This document shows, piece after piece, positions 44,284 through 52,268 of a stretch of DNA of 64,000 nucleotides. Each line of letters starts with the position of its first letter. The first letter of the stretch is position 1. Origin of the DNA: Clostridium sp. AM22-11AC (GTDB lineage Bacteria > Bacillota > Clostridia > Lachnospirales > Lachnospiraceae); contig NZ_QUCM01000018.1 of NCBI RefSeq assembly GCF_003473545.1, positions 1 through 64,000 of the forward strand. Reading direction: 5' to 3'. Under the pieces are notes generated by a model. The model saw only the letters and a program-made list of their open reading frames with translations. It ran no database searches and was not told the origin of the DNA. A program made the translations under genes and the position numbers.

Positions 44284-45375
44284 ATGAAAAAATCTATGGC
44301 ATTCCTTTTAACCGCAGCAATGGGCGCAGCTTTATTAACAGGCTGCGGAAGCTCCTCTTCTACTGCTACTACAGCAGCAGATACCACAGCAGCCCCTTCT
44401 TCTGAGGCAGCATCCTCCGAGGAAGCTTCCAGCGAAGCAGAAAACACCGCTGATGCAGACGGCTCCTACACCATCGGTATCGGCCAGTTTGCAGAGCACG
44501 GCTCTCTTGACAACTGCCGTGAAGGTTTCTTAGAAGGCCTTGCAGCAGAAGGCATTGAAGAAGGAAAGAACTTAACCGTTCTTTATCAGAATGCACAGGC
44601 TGACGGCGGTACTTCCGCACAGATCGCCAATACATTTGCAGGAAAGAACGTAGATTTAATGTGTGGTATCGCAACTCCTATGGCTCAGGCTGAATATAGC
44701 GTGGCTATGAAATCTGATATTCCTGTTATCTTCACCGCAGTTACTGACCCAGTTGCAGCCGAACTGGCAAATGCAGACGGAATCCCAATCGGCGAGATCA
44801 CAGGTACCAGCGATAAGCTTCCTGTAGAGCAGCAGTTAAAGATGATCCGCGAGATCTTACCTGATGCAAAGACCATCGGTATCATGTACACCACCAGCGA
44901 AGTAAACTCTGAGTCTGCGATTGCAGAATACAAGGAACTGGCTCCAAATTATGACTTTGAGATCGTAGACTCCGGTATCTCCTCTTCTGCAGATATTCCT
45001 CTGGCAGCAGATACTTTAATTGGAAAGGTTGACTGTATCACAAATCTGACCGATAATACAGTAGTAGCATCTCTTCCTGTTATCTTAAGCAAGGCTTCCG
45101 CAAAGAACATTCCTGTATTCGGAAGTGAGATCGAGCAGGTAAAGATCGGCTGCCTGGCTGCTATGGGTCTTGATTATGTAGAACTTGGCAAGCAGACCGG
45201 TGAAATGGCTGCAAAGGTATTAAAAGGCGAAGCAAAAGCAAGTGAATTAAACTTTGAGACCATTAAGGATGCTGCATTCTACGGCAACACCAAAGTAGCT
45301 GAAAATCTTGGCATCACTCTTCCTGAGTCTTTAACAGGAAATGCTGCTGAACTCTTTGACAGCATTACAGAGTAA
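44284..45375 (+). CDS. trpX: Tryptophan ABC transporter substrate-binding lipoprotein
   Basis: 363 residues: signal peptide with lipobox LLTGCG (Cys about 21), then a Ser/Thr/Ala-rich spacer (about 25-55) and a two-lobed binding domain of the COG2984 type (TIGIGQFAEHGSLDNCREGF, about 61-80; PVIFTAVTDPVAAEL). The UGG T-box and the order with permease and ATPase match the trpXYZ systems known in Bacillota. GGAGG lies before the ATG at 44284; the frame continues upstream into the leader, which is not coding. Substrate is inferred from the T-box. Confidence 0.88.
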   Translation: MKKSMAFLLTAAMGAALLTGCGSSSSTATTAADTTAAPSSEAASSEEASSEAENTADADGSYTIGIGQFAEHGSLDNCREGFLEGLAAEGIEEGKNLTVLYQNAQADGGTSAQIANTFAGKNVDLMCGIATPMAQAEYSVAMKSDIPVIFTAVTDPVAAELANADGIPIGEITGTSDKLPVEQQLKMIREILPDAKTIGIMYTTSEVNSESAIAEYKELAPNYDFEIVDSGISSSADIPLAADTLIGKVDCITNLTDNTVVASLPVILSKASAKNIPVFGSEIEQVKIGCLAAMGLDYVELGKQTGEMAAKVLKGEAKASELNFETIKDAAFYGNTKVAENLGITLPESLTGNAAELFDSITE

Positions 45376-45408
45376 TTTTAGTAGGAACACAAGTATTGGA
45401 GGAACATC

Positions 45409-46350
45409 ATGACAACGATCATTTTCGGTATTCTGGAAGAAGGCCTTGTATATGCCATCATGGCTCTGGGCGTTTACATCACTTATAAGATCCTGGACTT
45501 CCCGGATCTGTCTGTAGACGGCACCTTCCCACTTGGCGCTGCAGTGACTGCAGCAGGCATTGCAAACGGGCTTCCTTTCATTGGTACCATTTCACCTGTA
45601 GCAGCATTATTCATTTCCTTTACAGTGGGTGCTTTAGCCGGCTGTATCACCGGTCTCATCCACGTAAAGTTGAAAGTACGTGACCTGCTCTCCGGTATCA
45701 TTGTCATGACGGCCCTCTATTCCATTAATTTAAGGATCGCAGGAAAAGCAAACCTTCCTATTTTTAGTAAGGAAACCATCTTTTCCAATTCCTTCCTTTC
45801 CGCTCATGTGCCGGAAGCTGCATCCCCATTTATCGTGACCATTATCCTGTTTGTGATCGTTATGATCTGCAAGGTGTTATTAGACGCTTACTTACAGACA
45901 CGTTCCGGATACCTGCTTCGTGCAGTTGGTGACAATGACGTACTGGTCACTTCTCTTGCAAAAGACAAAGGCCTTGTAAAGATCGTAGGTCTTGCTATTG
46001 CAAACGGTTTTGCAGCTCTTGCAGGAAGCGTTTACTGCCAGCAGAAAGGCTTCTTTGAGATCTCCATCGGTACTGGTACCATGGTCATCGGCCTTGCAAA
46101 TGTGATCATCGGAACCCAGCTGTTAAAAAGAGTTGGATTTATCCGCTCTACTACTGCTGTTATCATCGGTTCCATTGTATACAAAGCCTGCGTATCCATT
46201 GCGCTGCTGTTAAATGACCTGCACATTGCAGGACTGGACCTTTCCATTCCTGTCACTGCATCCGACTTGAAGCTGATCACTTCTGTATTATTCCTGATCA
46301 TCCTTGTAGTAAGCCCTTCCGGCGGAAAGAAGGTAAAGAGCCATGCTTGA
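45409..46350 (+). CDS. trpY: Tryptophan ABC transporter permease
   Basis: 313 residues with about eight or nine membrane segments of the COG4120-type permease (related to branched-chain amino-acid permeases). It begins TIIFGILEEGLVYAIMALGV, and DFPDLSVDGTFPLGAAV is a recognisable block at about 30-46. TGGAGG precedes the ATG. Its last codons overlap the ATPase start by eight bases. Confidence 0.87.
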   Translation: MTTIIFGILEEGLVYAIMALGVYITYKILDFPDLSVDGTFPLGAAVTAAGIANGLPFIGTISPVAALFISFTVGALAGCITGLIHVKLKVRDLLSGIIVMTALYSINLRIAGKANLPIFSKETIFSNSFLSAHVPEAASPFIVTIILFVIVMICKVLLDAYLQTRSGYLLRAVGDNDVLVTSLAKDKGLVKIVGLAIANGFAALAGSVYCQQKGFFEISIGTGTMVIGLANVIIGTQLLKRVGFIRSTTAVIIGSIVYKACVSIALLLNDLHIAGLDLSIPVTASDLKLITSVLFLIILVVSPSGGKKVKSHA

Positions 46351-47116
46351 ATTAAAACACATCCATAAATATTACAACGCAGGTACAGTAAATGAAATGT
46401 GCCTGTTTAATGATTTTAACTTAACCATTGAAGACCACCAGTTTGTATCCGTAGTAGGAAGCAATGGTTCCGGTAAAACTTCTCTTTTAAATATCATCTG
46501 CGGAAGTATCCCGTTAGATGACGGCCGTATTATCATCGGTGGCGAAGACATTACCAAAATGCCGGAATACAAGCGTCAGCGCCGCATTGGACGCGTTTAC
46601 CAGAACCCGTCTATGGGAACCTGCCCTTCTATGACCATTGCAGAGAACATGGCTTTAGCAGATAATAAGGGCAAAGCCTTCAATCTCCGTCCTGGAACCA
46701 ACAAACAGCGCCTGGAATTCTACCGCGAATCTCTCCGCTCCCTTGGCCTTGGACTGGAAGATAAAATGGACGTAAAAGTAGGCGTTCTCTCCGGCGGACA
46801 GCGCCAGGCAATGGCACTTTTAATGTCCACTATGACTCCTATTGAATTCCTGATCCTGGATGAACACACTGCTGCTCTGGATCCAAAAACTGCGGAAACG
46901 ATCATGGAACTGACCAACAAAGTAGTCCGTGAAAAGAACCTGACTACCATTATGGTCACCCACAATCTCCGCTTTGCTGTGGAATATGGTGACAGACTGT
47001 TAATGATGCACCAGGGACATGCAGTGATCGATAAAGCAGGCGCAGAAAAAGACGCTACTACCATTGATCATATCCTTAAGAAATTTAATGAGATCAGTAT
47101 TGAGTGTGGAAACTAG
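46343..47116 (+). CDS. trpZ: Tryptophan ABC transporter ATPase
   Basis: 257 residues, ABC ATPase of the COG1101 type: Walker A GSNGSGKTSL (about 39), signature LSGGQRQAMALL (about 150), Walker B EFLILDEHTAALDP with the catalytic Glu (about 170) and switch His in VTHNLR. It overlaps trpY by eight bases, consistent with translational coupling. The gene set ends at a terminator. Confidence 0.9.
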   Translation: MLELKHIHKYYNAGTVNEMCLFNDFNLTIEDHQFVSVVGSNGSGKTSLLNIICGSIPLDDGRIIIGGEDITKMPEYKRQRRIGRVYQNPSMGTCPSMTIAENMALADNKGKAFNLRPGTNKQRLEFYRESLRSLGLGLEDKMDVKVGVLSGGQRQAMALLMSTMTPIEFLILDEHTAALDPKTAETIMELTNKVVREKNLTTIMVTHNLRFAVEYGDRLLMMHQGHAVIDKAGAEKDATTIDHILKKFNEISIECGN

Positions 47117-47121
47117 ATAGC

Positions 47122-47156
47122 AAAGGGACGCGCCAACCGGTGCGTCCCTTAATTCT
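47122..47156. terminator. Terminator after trpZ
   Basis: AAGGGACGC / GCGTCCCTT stem between trpZ and the convergent lipoprotein gene. Confidence 0.8.
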
Positions 47157-47168
47157 TTCATTCAATTT

Positions 47169-47900
47169 TTATTCTGCAAATACCATGATCCGTGTTGCTG
47201 TATTCTCTCCATCAGACCATACCACTGCTTTTCTGCCCTGAGTCAGGTCATCTAACGTAACAATATTTCTGGTAAGATACGGTACGATCCCACAGTCATC
47301 TGCCAGTGTATATTCTGTGCCGTCCATAGCAGTCAGTACAGACTGGGAAGAAGCTGCATCTGTCACTACTGATTTAACTGTTACATAGTCCGGAACCTTA
47401 AAATCTGCCGGAACATTGGCAAAGATCATCGTCGCATTGGTCATTGGCGGAAGGCTCATGGTCATTGCCGGTCCGATGTAAGCGTAGATGGTGTCTCCGT
47501 CTTTAATATCAGAAAGTTCTATTGGAAGACCGGAAACTGCGTCTAATACATAAGTAGACTCCTGGGAAACGTTTAAGATCACTTCTCCCTGATATCCCTG
47601 ATCTGCCTGACTGTCAATGGATAATCTGCCATCTTCCATCTGGGTAGCCGGTCCAAACAGGCATACAGAGTCTTCTGCCTGCTCTGGCTGCTCTTCTGCA
47701 CTTTCGATCGTGCCGCTTACAGTTTCTACAACGGTAGTCTCTTCTGCAGAAGAAGTAGGTTCTTCAGACTCTACCACCACTGGTCTTGACTCATTTACAA
47801 GAGGCAATGTGGTTGCCGCATCCACTTTATTGGAGCATCCGCCAAGGCCTAAAACTGCTGCGCTGCATAATACTGCTGCGTATAAATGATATTTTCTCAA
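47169..47900 (-). CDS. Putative lipoprotein of unknown function (243 aa)
   Basis: Signal sequence with a lipobox-like LGLGGCS (Cys about 22), a Glu/Ser/Thr-rich spacer (about 35-80) and a mostly beta-rich domain containing LPIELSDIKDGDTIYAYIGP and VTLDDLTQGRKAVVWSDG. These two sites look like repeats of one 'threshold of permitted use' beta module, as in small DUF3221-like domains. I cannot name the family. The start is TTG at 47900 after AAAGGAGA, the only start that keeps the signal peptide. Confidence 0.75.
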   Translation of the reverse strand: MRKYHLYAAVLCSAAVLGLGGCSNKVDAATTLPLVNESRPVVVESEEPTSSAEETTVVETVSGTIESAEEQPEQAEDSVCLFGPATQMEDGRLSIDSQADQGYQGEVILNVSQESTYVLDAVSGLPIELSDIKDGDTIYAYIGPAMTMSLPPMTNATMIFANVPADFKVPDYVTVKSVVTDAASSQSVLTAMDGTEYTLADDCGIVPYLTRNIVTLDDLTQGRKAVVWSDGENTATRIMVFAE

Positions 47901-47949
47901 TATGATTTCTCCTTTTCTATAACAAAGATCATTTCTTTAACTGTGCTCT

Positions 47950-48007
47950 AATACTCAGGTTCCCGTGCTGACGCGCTCCACTGCCTGCTGACGCAGGCGG
48001 AACCTTC
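47950..48007 (-). repeat. Two-hairpin structured repeat, copy A
   Basis: On the minus strand: outer arms AAGGTTCC / GGAACCT, inner hairpin GCCTGC-GTCA-GCAGGC, and a second core GCGCGTCAGCAC. The block AGTGGAGCGCGTCAGCACGG is shared with 56456-56505. It lies in a gene-free 317-bp gap between the lipoprotein and the PfkB kinase. Confidence 0.65.
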
Positions 48008-48018
48008 GTTAATGACTT

Positions 48019-48060
48019 GAGAAAAACAAATGTCTGCTGACGCAGCCGCTTGTTTTTCTC
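48019..48060. repeat. Stem-loop related to the structured repeat
   Basis: Perfect outer arms GAGAAAAACAA / TTGTTTTTCTC enclose a CTGC-GTCA-GCAG hairpin (minus strand), the same core as the neighbouring copy A. The T-rich right arm could also act as a terminator. Confidence 0.6.
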
Positions 48061-48138
48061 TGCGTTCATTATATACTATATTCCCCTTACATCCAATAAA
48101 GCTTTTCTTAAGTCTTTTTTAAATCTCTACAACAAAAC

Positions 48139-48178
48139 AGGAGCCTTCCCATATAATTACAGGAAAGCTCCTTTTTTT
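48139..48178. terminator. Terminator downstream of the PfkB kinase
   Basis: AGGAGCCTTCC / GGAAAGCTCCT stem; the minus-strand continuation has a TGTTTTG run and the plus strand seven U's. It is 40 bp after the kinase stop. Confidence 0.65.
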
Positions 48179-48217
48179 ATATACAATATAGTTTTGAAAC
48201 CTTTTAACAGGCTTTTA

Positions 48218-49252
48218 TTATCTTGCCATCTCACTCTGTGGTCCGGTCTGATTATGGGCCTTGATAATGGTCTCGATTTCTTCCAGGTTAGAGGATGGAA
48301 GATCTCCAGGAATGGTGTTCTTTACAGCTGCTGTGGCGTTTCCAAAAGCAACTGCCTTCTGGCAGTCACCACCGCTGCTTAACAGGCCGTAGAGAGCGCC
48401 GGAAATATAAGCATCACCACTACCGATACGGTCTACTACTTCAATGTCACGATATGGCTCTTCTTCGTAGAAAGTATCTCTTGCTGCATCATAGATCACA
48501 GAACCAAAGGTATGGCGTTTCGGGCTGTGTACGATACGCTGGGTGGAAGCTACGATAGAGATCGGATATTCTTCTGTAAAGCTCTTCATCATTTCTTTTG
48601 CTGTACCAGTCTTTAAGAAGGTCAGTCTTGCAGTATCTTCAGAGCAGAAGAAGATATCTACATAAGGAAGGATACGCTCAATGCATTCTCTTGCTTCATC
48701 ACCCGTCCACAAGTTTCCACGGAAGTTTACATCAAAAGAAACCAGGGTTCCTGCTTCTTTGAAACGTTTGATCATCTCAATGGTAGTCTCTCTGATCTTC
48801 TCACTAAGAGCCAGAGTAATACCGGTGGTATGGAAACACTTGGAAGCTGTGTATACTTCCTCCGGGATCTCATCAATATCCAGAGTAAAGAAAGAACTGT
48901 TCATACGGTCATAAATAACCTTTGGTTTTCTTGGGTATGCACCGTTTTCATAGTAATAAATACCTACACGGGCTGATGGAGAATGATCATACATAAAAAA
49001 GTCATCACTGACACCAAAGGAACGGATCTTACCTTTCATAAAGCTGCCGATATCATGTGACGGAAGTTTGGAGATAACACCGGTATGAAGGCCTAACAGA
49101 GACGCACCAACTGCTACGTTTAATTCTGCACCGCCTACCTGTTTTACAAATGTATCACCTCTGGAAAGACGGTCATTGTCTGGTGGTGACAGTCTTAAAA
49201 GAAGCTGACCTAATGTCAGCAGGTCAAATGTTCTTCCTTTTATCTCTCCCAT
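48218..49252 (-). CDS. PfkB-family sugar kinase (second KDG-kinase-like)
   Basis: A 344-residue ribokinase-superfamily protein. GQLLLRLSPPDND and GGAELNVAVGASLLG at the start, and the catalytic-base motif DRIGSGDAYISGALYG (about 285-300), are intact. It is closely similar in layout to the KdgK at 49401, but clearly divergent in sequence. The ATG at 49252 has GGAGG eight bases upstream (another ATG at 49258 is too close). It sits at the end of the hexuronate cluster, so it may phosphorylate KDG or a related keto-deoxy sugar acid. Confidence 0.85.
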   Translation of the reverse strand: MGEIKGRTFDLLTLGQLLLRLSPPDNDRLSRGDTFVKQVGGAELNVAVGASLLGLHTGVISKLPSHDIGSFMKGKIRSFGVSDDFFMYDHSPSARVGIYYYENGAYPRKPKVIYDRMNSSFFTLDIDEIPEEVYTASKCFHTTGITLALSEKIRETTIEMIKRFKEAGTLVSFDVNFRGNLWTGDEARECIERILPYVDIFFCSEDTARLTFLKTGTAKEMMKSFTEEYPISIVASTQRIVHSPKRHTFGSVIYDAARDTFYEEEPYRDIEVVDRIGSGDAYISGALYGLLSSGGDCQKAVAFGNATAAVKNTIPGDLPSSNLEEIETIIKAHNQTGPQSEMAR

Positions 49253-49315
49253 TTTCATATCCTCCTGAAGTTTAAAAAATTTTCATAAACGTATTATTAA
49301 AGAAAATTTCTAAAG

Positions 49316-49372
49316 AAAAGGCCTGTCTGAAAATACATTCCAGGAACGCTATTTCCAAACAGGCCTTTCGGT
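49316..49372 (-). terminator. Terminator between kdgK and the second kinase
   Basis: AAAGGCCTGT / ACAGGCCTTTT arms with a U run on the minus strand, after kdgK. Confidence 0.8.
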
Positions 49373-49400
49373 CTTAATTTTTAACTCTTAAGAAGAGTAA

Positions 49401-50432
49401 TTATCTCTGTACACGACCTGAACCGTCGCCGCCTGCTAAGGTTTCAACTTCTGCACGGGTTACCAGGTTGAAGTCTCCAGGGATGGTGTGCTTTAATGCG
49501 GAAGCTGCTACTGCGAATTCCAGAGCTGCCTTCATATCCTTGCCATCAGCCAGACCGCAGATCAGACCACCTGCGAAGGAGTCGCCGCCGCCTACACGGT
49601 CAACGATTGGAGCGATGTGGTACTTTCTGGAGTGGTAGAATTCACGAGTCTGTCCGTCCATGATGCAAGCAGACCAGTCATTGTTGGAAGCGCTGTGGCT
49701 TTCACGTAAGGAGCTGATGATGTACTTAAATCCGAACTTGTCAGCCATCTGATTAAAGATGTCAACGTATCCAGCTAATTCCAGTTCTCCGGAAGTAACA
49801 TCAGTGTTGCCTGGCTTGAAGCCAAGAACCTTCTCTGCATCCTCTTCGTTACCGATGCAAACATCAACATACTGCATCAGGTTGGTCATAACCTTCTGAG
49901 CCTTCTCGGAAGACCACAGTTTCTTACGGAAGTTTAAGTCTACGGAAACAGTTACGCCGTGAGCCTTAGCTGCCTTTAAAGCTGCCTCAGTCAGTTCGAT
50001 TGCTGCATCGCTGACAGCTGGAGTGATACCGGTGAAGTGGAACCAGTCAGCATCAGCAAAGATCTCATCGAAGTTGAACTCATCTGCAGTTGCAGTAGAG
50101 ATAGAGCTGTGTGCACGGTCATAAACTACGTTGGAAGCTCTCATTGCAGAACCGGTCTCTAAGTAGTAAATTCCCAGTCTCTCACCGCTTCTTGCGATGT
50201 ACTTTGTACCTACATTGTATTTTCTTAAAGCTGCTACTGCGCACTCACCGATTGGGTTAGCTGGTACTGCAGTAACGAACTGTACGTCATGACCATAGTT
50301 AGCTAAAGATACAGCTACGTTAGCCTCGCCGCCGCCGTAGTTTACATCAAACTCATCTGCCTGGATAAATTTTTCATTATTTGGGGTAGATAATCTTAAC
50401 ATGATCTCGCCCATGGTAACAATCTTTGCCAT
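49401..50432 (-). CDS. kdgK: 2-dehydro-3-deoxygluconate kinase
   Basis: 343 residues, ribokinase superfamily. It begins AKIVTMGEIMLRLSTPNNEKF with GGGEANVAVSLANYG (about 30-44), and its catalytic motif is DRVGGGDSFAGGLICGL (about 275). Phosphorylates KDG to KDPG, the substrate of the aldolase encoded just upstream in the same operon. AAGGAGA precedes the ATG. A perfect 12-bp hairpin lies between eda and kdgK. Confidence 0.93.
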   Translation of the reverse strand: MAKIVTMGEIMLRLSTPNNEKFIQADEFDVNYGGGEANVAVSLANYGHDVQFVTAVPANPIGECAVAALRKYNVGTKYIARSGERLGIYYLETGSAMRASNVVYDRAHSSISTATADEFNFDEIFADADWFHFTGITPAVSDAAIELTEAALKAAKAHGVTVSVDLNFRKKLWSSEKAQKVMTNLMQYVDVCIGNEEDAEKVLGFKPGNTDVTSGELELAGYVDIFNQMADKFGFKYIISSLRESHSASNNDWSACIMDGQTREFYHSRKYHIAPIVDRVGGGDSFAGGLICGLADGKDMKAALEFAVAASALKHTIPGDFNLVTRAEVETLAGGDGSGRVQR

Positions 50433-50467
50433 TTTAATATTCTCCTTAAGATATGTGAAAATTGATA

Positions 50468-50496
50468 TTACAGTTCAGCGCATGGCTGAACTGTAA
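50468..50496. repeat. Perfect hairpin between eda and kdgK
   Basis: TTACAGTTCAGC, loop GCATG, then GCTGAACTGTAA: a 12-bp perfect stem beginning 16 bases after the eda stop. Arms are related to those after the EF-G-like and uxaA stop codons. It has no U run. Confidence 0.7.
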
Positions 50497-50511
50497 GAAA
50501 TTTATTAACAA

Positions 50512-51162
50512 TTATGCTCTTGCTGCTGCTACAGCCTTAACGAATTCCTGAGCCTTTGCAGTTACAGCTGCGAAATCACCAGTCTTAGCGCCCTTTGTAA
50601 GGCTGCTTCCGGTACCAACTGCGTATGCACCAGCATGGATCCACTTATCAACGTTGTCTACGTCAACACCGCCGGATGGCATGAACTCACCCTGTGGCAG
50701 AGGTCCCTTGAAGGAGCTGATAGCTGCAGGTCCTACGATATTTCCTGGGAAGATCTTGATTACATCGCATCCAGCTTCCATAGCGGTAATAGCTTCGCTT
50801 GGAGTCATAACGCCTGGCAGCATTGGTACTCTGTAACGGTTGCAAAGCTTGATGGTCTCTACATTTAAGCCTGGGCTTACGATGTAGTTAGCACCTGCTA
50901 AGATGCAAGCTCTTGCAGTCTCTGGATCCAGAACGGTACCAGCACCGATCACGATCTTGTCATTGTCTTTATACTTGTCAGCCATCTTCTTGATGAAGCC
51001 TACTGGATCACCGTCATCCATAGTCATGGTCAGCTCGATAAAGTTGATGCCACCTTCAATAATAGCATCTACTACCTTCTCACCCTGCTCATAATTCTTT
51101 GCACGTACTACAGCAACCAGGCAGTCTTCTTTCAGTCTTGCTAAAACATGTTCTTTTTTCAT
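50512..51162 (-). CDS. eda: KDPG aldolase (2-dehydro-3-deoxyphosphogluconate aldolase)
   Basis: 216 residues. Cleaves KDPG to pyruvate and glyceraldehyde 3-phosphate, the last step of hexuronate use. VVRAKNYEQGEKVVDAIIEG (about 18), FIELTMT (about 42) and the Schiff-base lysine in DVIKIFPGNIVGP (about 134) are seen. PSGGV closes the phosphate site. GAAGGAGA precedes the ATG. First gene of the eda-kdgK operon, with a promoter and a 31-bp operator-like inverted repeat upstream. Confidence 0.95.
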   Translation of the reverse strand: MKKEHVLARLKEDCLVAVVRAKNYEQGEKVVDAIIEGGINFIELTMTMDDGDPVGFIKKMADKYKDNDKIVIGAGTVLDPETARACILAGANYIVSPGLNVETIKLCNRYRVPMLPGVMTPSEAITAMEAGCDVIKIFPGNIVGPAAISSFKGPLPQGEFMPSGGVDVDNVDKWIHAGAYAVGTGSSLTKGAKTGDFAAVTAKAQEFVKAVAAARA

Positions 51163-51188
51163 TTTTCTTCTCCTTCTTTCGATGAGGT

Positions 51189-51219
51189 TCGTAAATACGA
51201 ATTAATTTCATATTTACGA
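51189..51219. promoter_or_regulatory. Candidate KdgR operator upstream of eda
   Basis: TCGTAAAT-N15-ATTTACGA, a 31-bp inverted repeat starting 12 bases after the -10. The same spacing and half-site pattern occurs upstream of kdgR (52108-52138). Confidence 0.6.
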
Positions 51220-51230
51220 TTTATACTTAA

Positions 51231-51259
51231 ATTTTAATAGTTACCAACTGATTTGTCAA
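51231..51259 (-). promoter_or_regulatory. Promoter of the eda-kdgK operon
   Basis: Minus strand TTGACA (51254-51259), a 17-bp spacer and TAAAAT (51231-51236). Confidence 0.75.
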
Positions 51260-51295
51260 CAGCAAAACAGATAAATTATTATCTTTTATCCTGTT

Positions 51296-52054
51296 TTATT
51301 TACCCAAAAATCCCAAAAGTCTTGAAAGCGCTTTTGCCTTCTCGCAAACCAGCCTTCCTAAGGCGTCATAATCCTCTGTAGGCTTGTAAAGACTGGACAC
51401 ACTGATGGCCCCGATCACATTCCCATCCGGGCCGAAAACAGGGGAACCTACACATTCCATATGTTCCTCCAACTCCCTTGCGTCAAAGGCGTATCCATTT
51501 TCCCGGACCCGATCCAGTTCTTCTATGAAATGAGTCTTGTCCTGAATGGTACGCTGGGTATGGGGACGGAAATTGATCCGGTCTGCTAAGGCATCCCGCT
51601 CTTCCTGCTCCATATTTGCCATAATGGCCTTTCCAAGGGAAGTACAGTACAATGGGTTCTTGGTTCCTACAGTCGCTGTTGTGATAATGGGATTTTCCGG
51701 CTCAAATTTACAGATGTAAACAATAGAGTCATCTGAACGCACTCCAAAGAATACGGTCTTTCCCACTTCTTTCGCAAAAGCTTTTAATACAGGATCAATG
51801 GTACCGATAAAATCCAGGTTATTTGTATAATTAATTCCTACACGATAAGCAGTAAGTCCGATGGTATAACGCTGCTTCTGCCCCTTTACCACATGGACCA
51901 TACCTGTATGTGCCAGTGTTGTGATAATGTCATAGGCGCTGGTCTTTGGAAGTTCTAACTTCTCACAGATCTCATCCAGTGTAATACCATCCGGCTTTTT
52001 GGAAACCATTTTCAGTATATCCACTGTGCGCAGCGTTGTCCGGTTTAATTTCAT
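51296..52054 (-). CDS. kdgR: IclR-family regulator (KdgR-like)
   Basis: 252 residues: N-terminal winged helix (RTVDILKMVSKKPDGITLDE, then LELPKTSAYDIITTL) and a C-terminal IclR effector domain (about 75-250) with CTSLGKAIMA and GAISVSSL. KdgR proteins usually repress or activate KDG use in response to KDG. It sits between uxaA and eda on the same strand and has its own promoter with an operator-like repeat. CAGGAGG precedes the ATG. Role from context; the gene name is by analogy. Confidence 0.87.
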   Translation of the reverse strand: MKLNRTTLRTVDILKMVSKKPDGITLDEICEKLELPKTSAYDIITTLAHTGMVHVVKGQKQRYTIGLTAYRVGINYTNNLDFIGTIDPVLKAFAKEVGKTVFFGVRSDDSIVYICKFEPENPIITTATVGTKNPLYCTSLGKAIMANMEQEERDALADRINFRPHTQRTIQDKTHFIEELDRVRENGYAFDARELEEHMECVGSPVFGPDGNVIGAISVSSLYKPTEDYDALGRLVCEKAKALSRLLGFLGK

Positions 52055-52107
52055 TTATGTTCCTCCTGCATCAGGTTCTGTCGATCATATATGTCTTTTG
52101 TATTTGG

Positions 52108-52138
52108 TCGTATATATGTTTCTTATACGCATATACGA
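52108..52138. promoter_or_regulatory. Candidate KdgR autoregulatory operator
   Basis: TCGTATAT-N15-ATATACGA, 31 bp, 13 bases after the -10 of kdgR. Same length and spacing as the eda site. Confidence 0.6.
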
Positions 52139-52150
52139 TTTTCTTCTTTT

Positions 52151-52179
52151 AGTATAGCGCATCCTGAAACAGATTACAA
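52151..52179 (-). promoter_or_regulatory. Promoter of kdgR
   Basis: Minus strand TTGTAA (52174-52179), a 17-bp spacer and TATACT (52151-52156). GCGCATC / GATGCGC (52157-52163 and 52180-52186) flank the -35. Confidence 0.65.
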
Positions 52180-52225
52180 GATGCGCTTTTGTTTTCCTGG
52201 CACAGTCAGATCAAATTCCGTTGCC

Positions 52226-52254
52226 GGTCATGCAACGCATGAACCGTAACTGTT
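52226..52254. repeat. Imperfect stem-loop after uxaA
   Basis: Minus strand AGTTACGGTTCATGC is followed by GTT and GCATGACCGG, forming an imperfect stem about 20 bases after the uxaA stop. The AGTTACRGTTCA block matches hairpin arms after the eda and EF-G-like genes. Confidence 0.5.
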
Positions 52255-52268
52255 TTGTTCACTAATAC

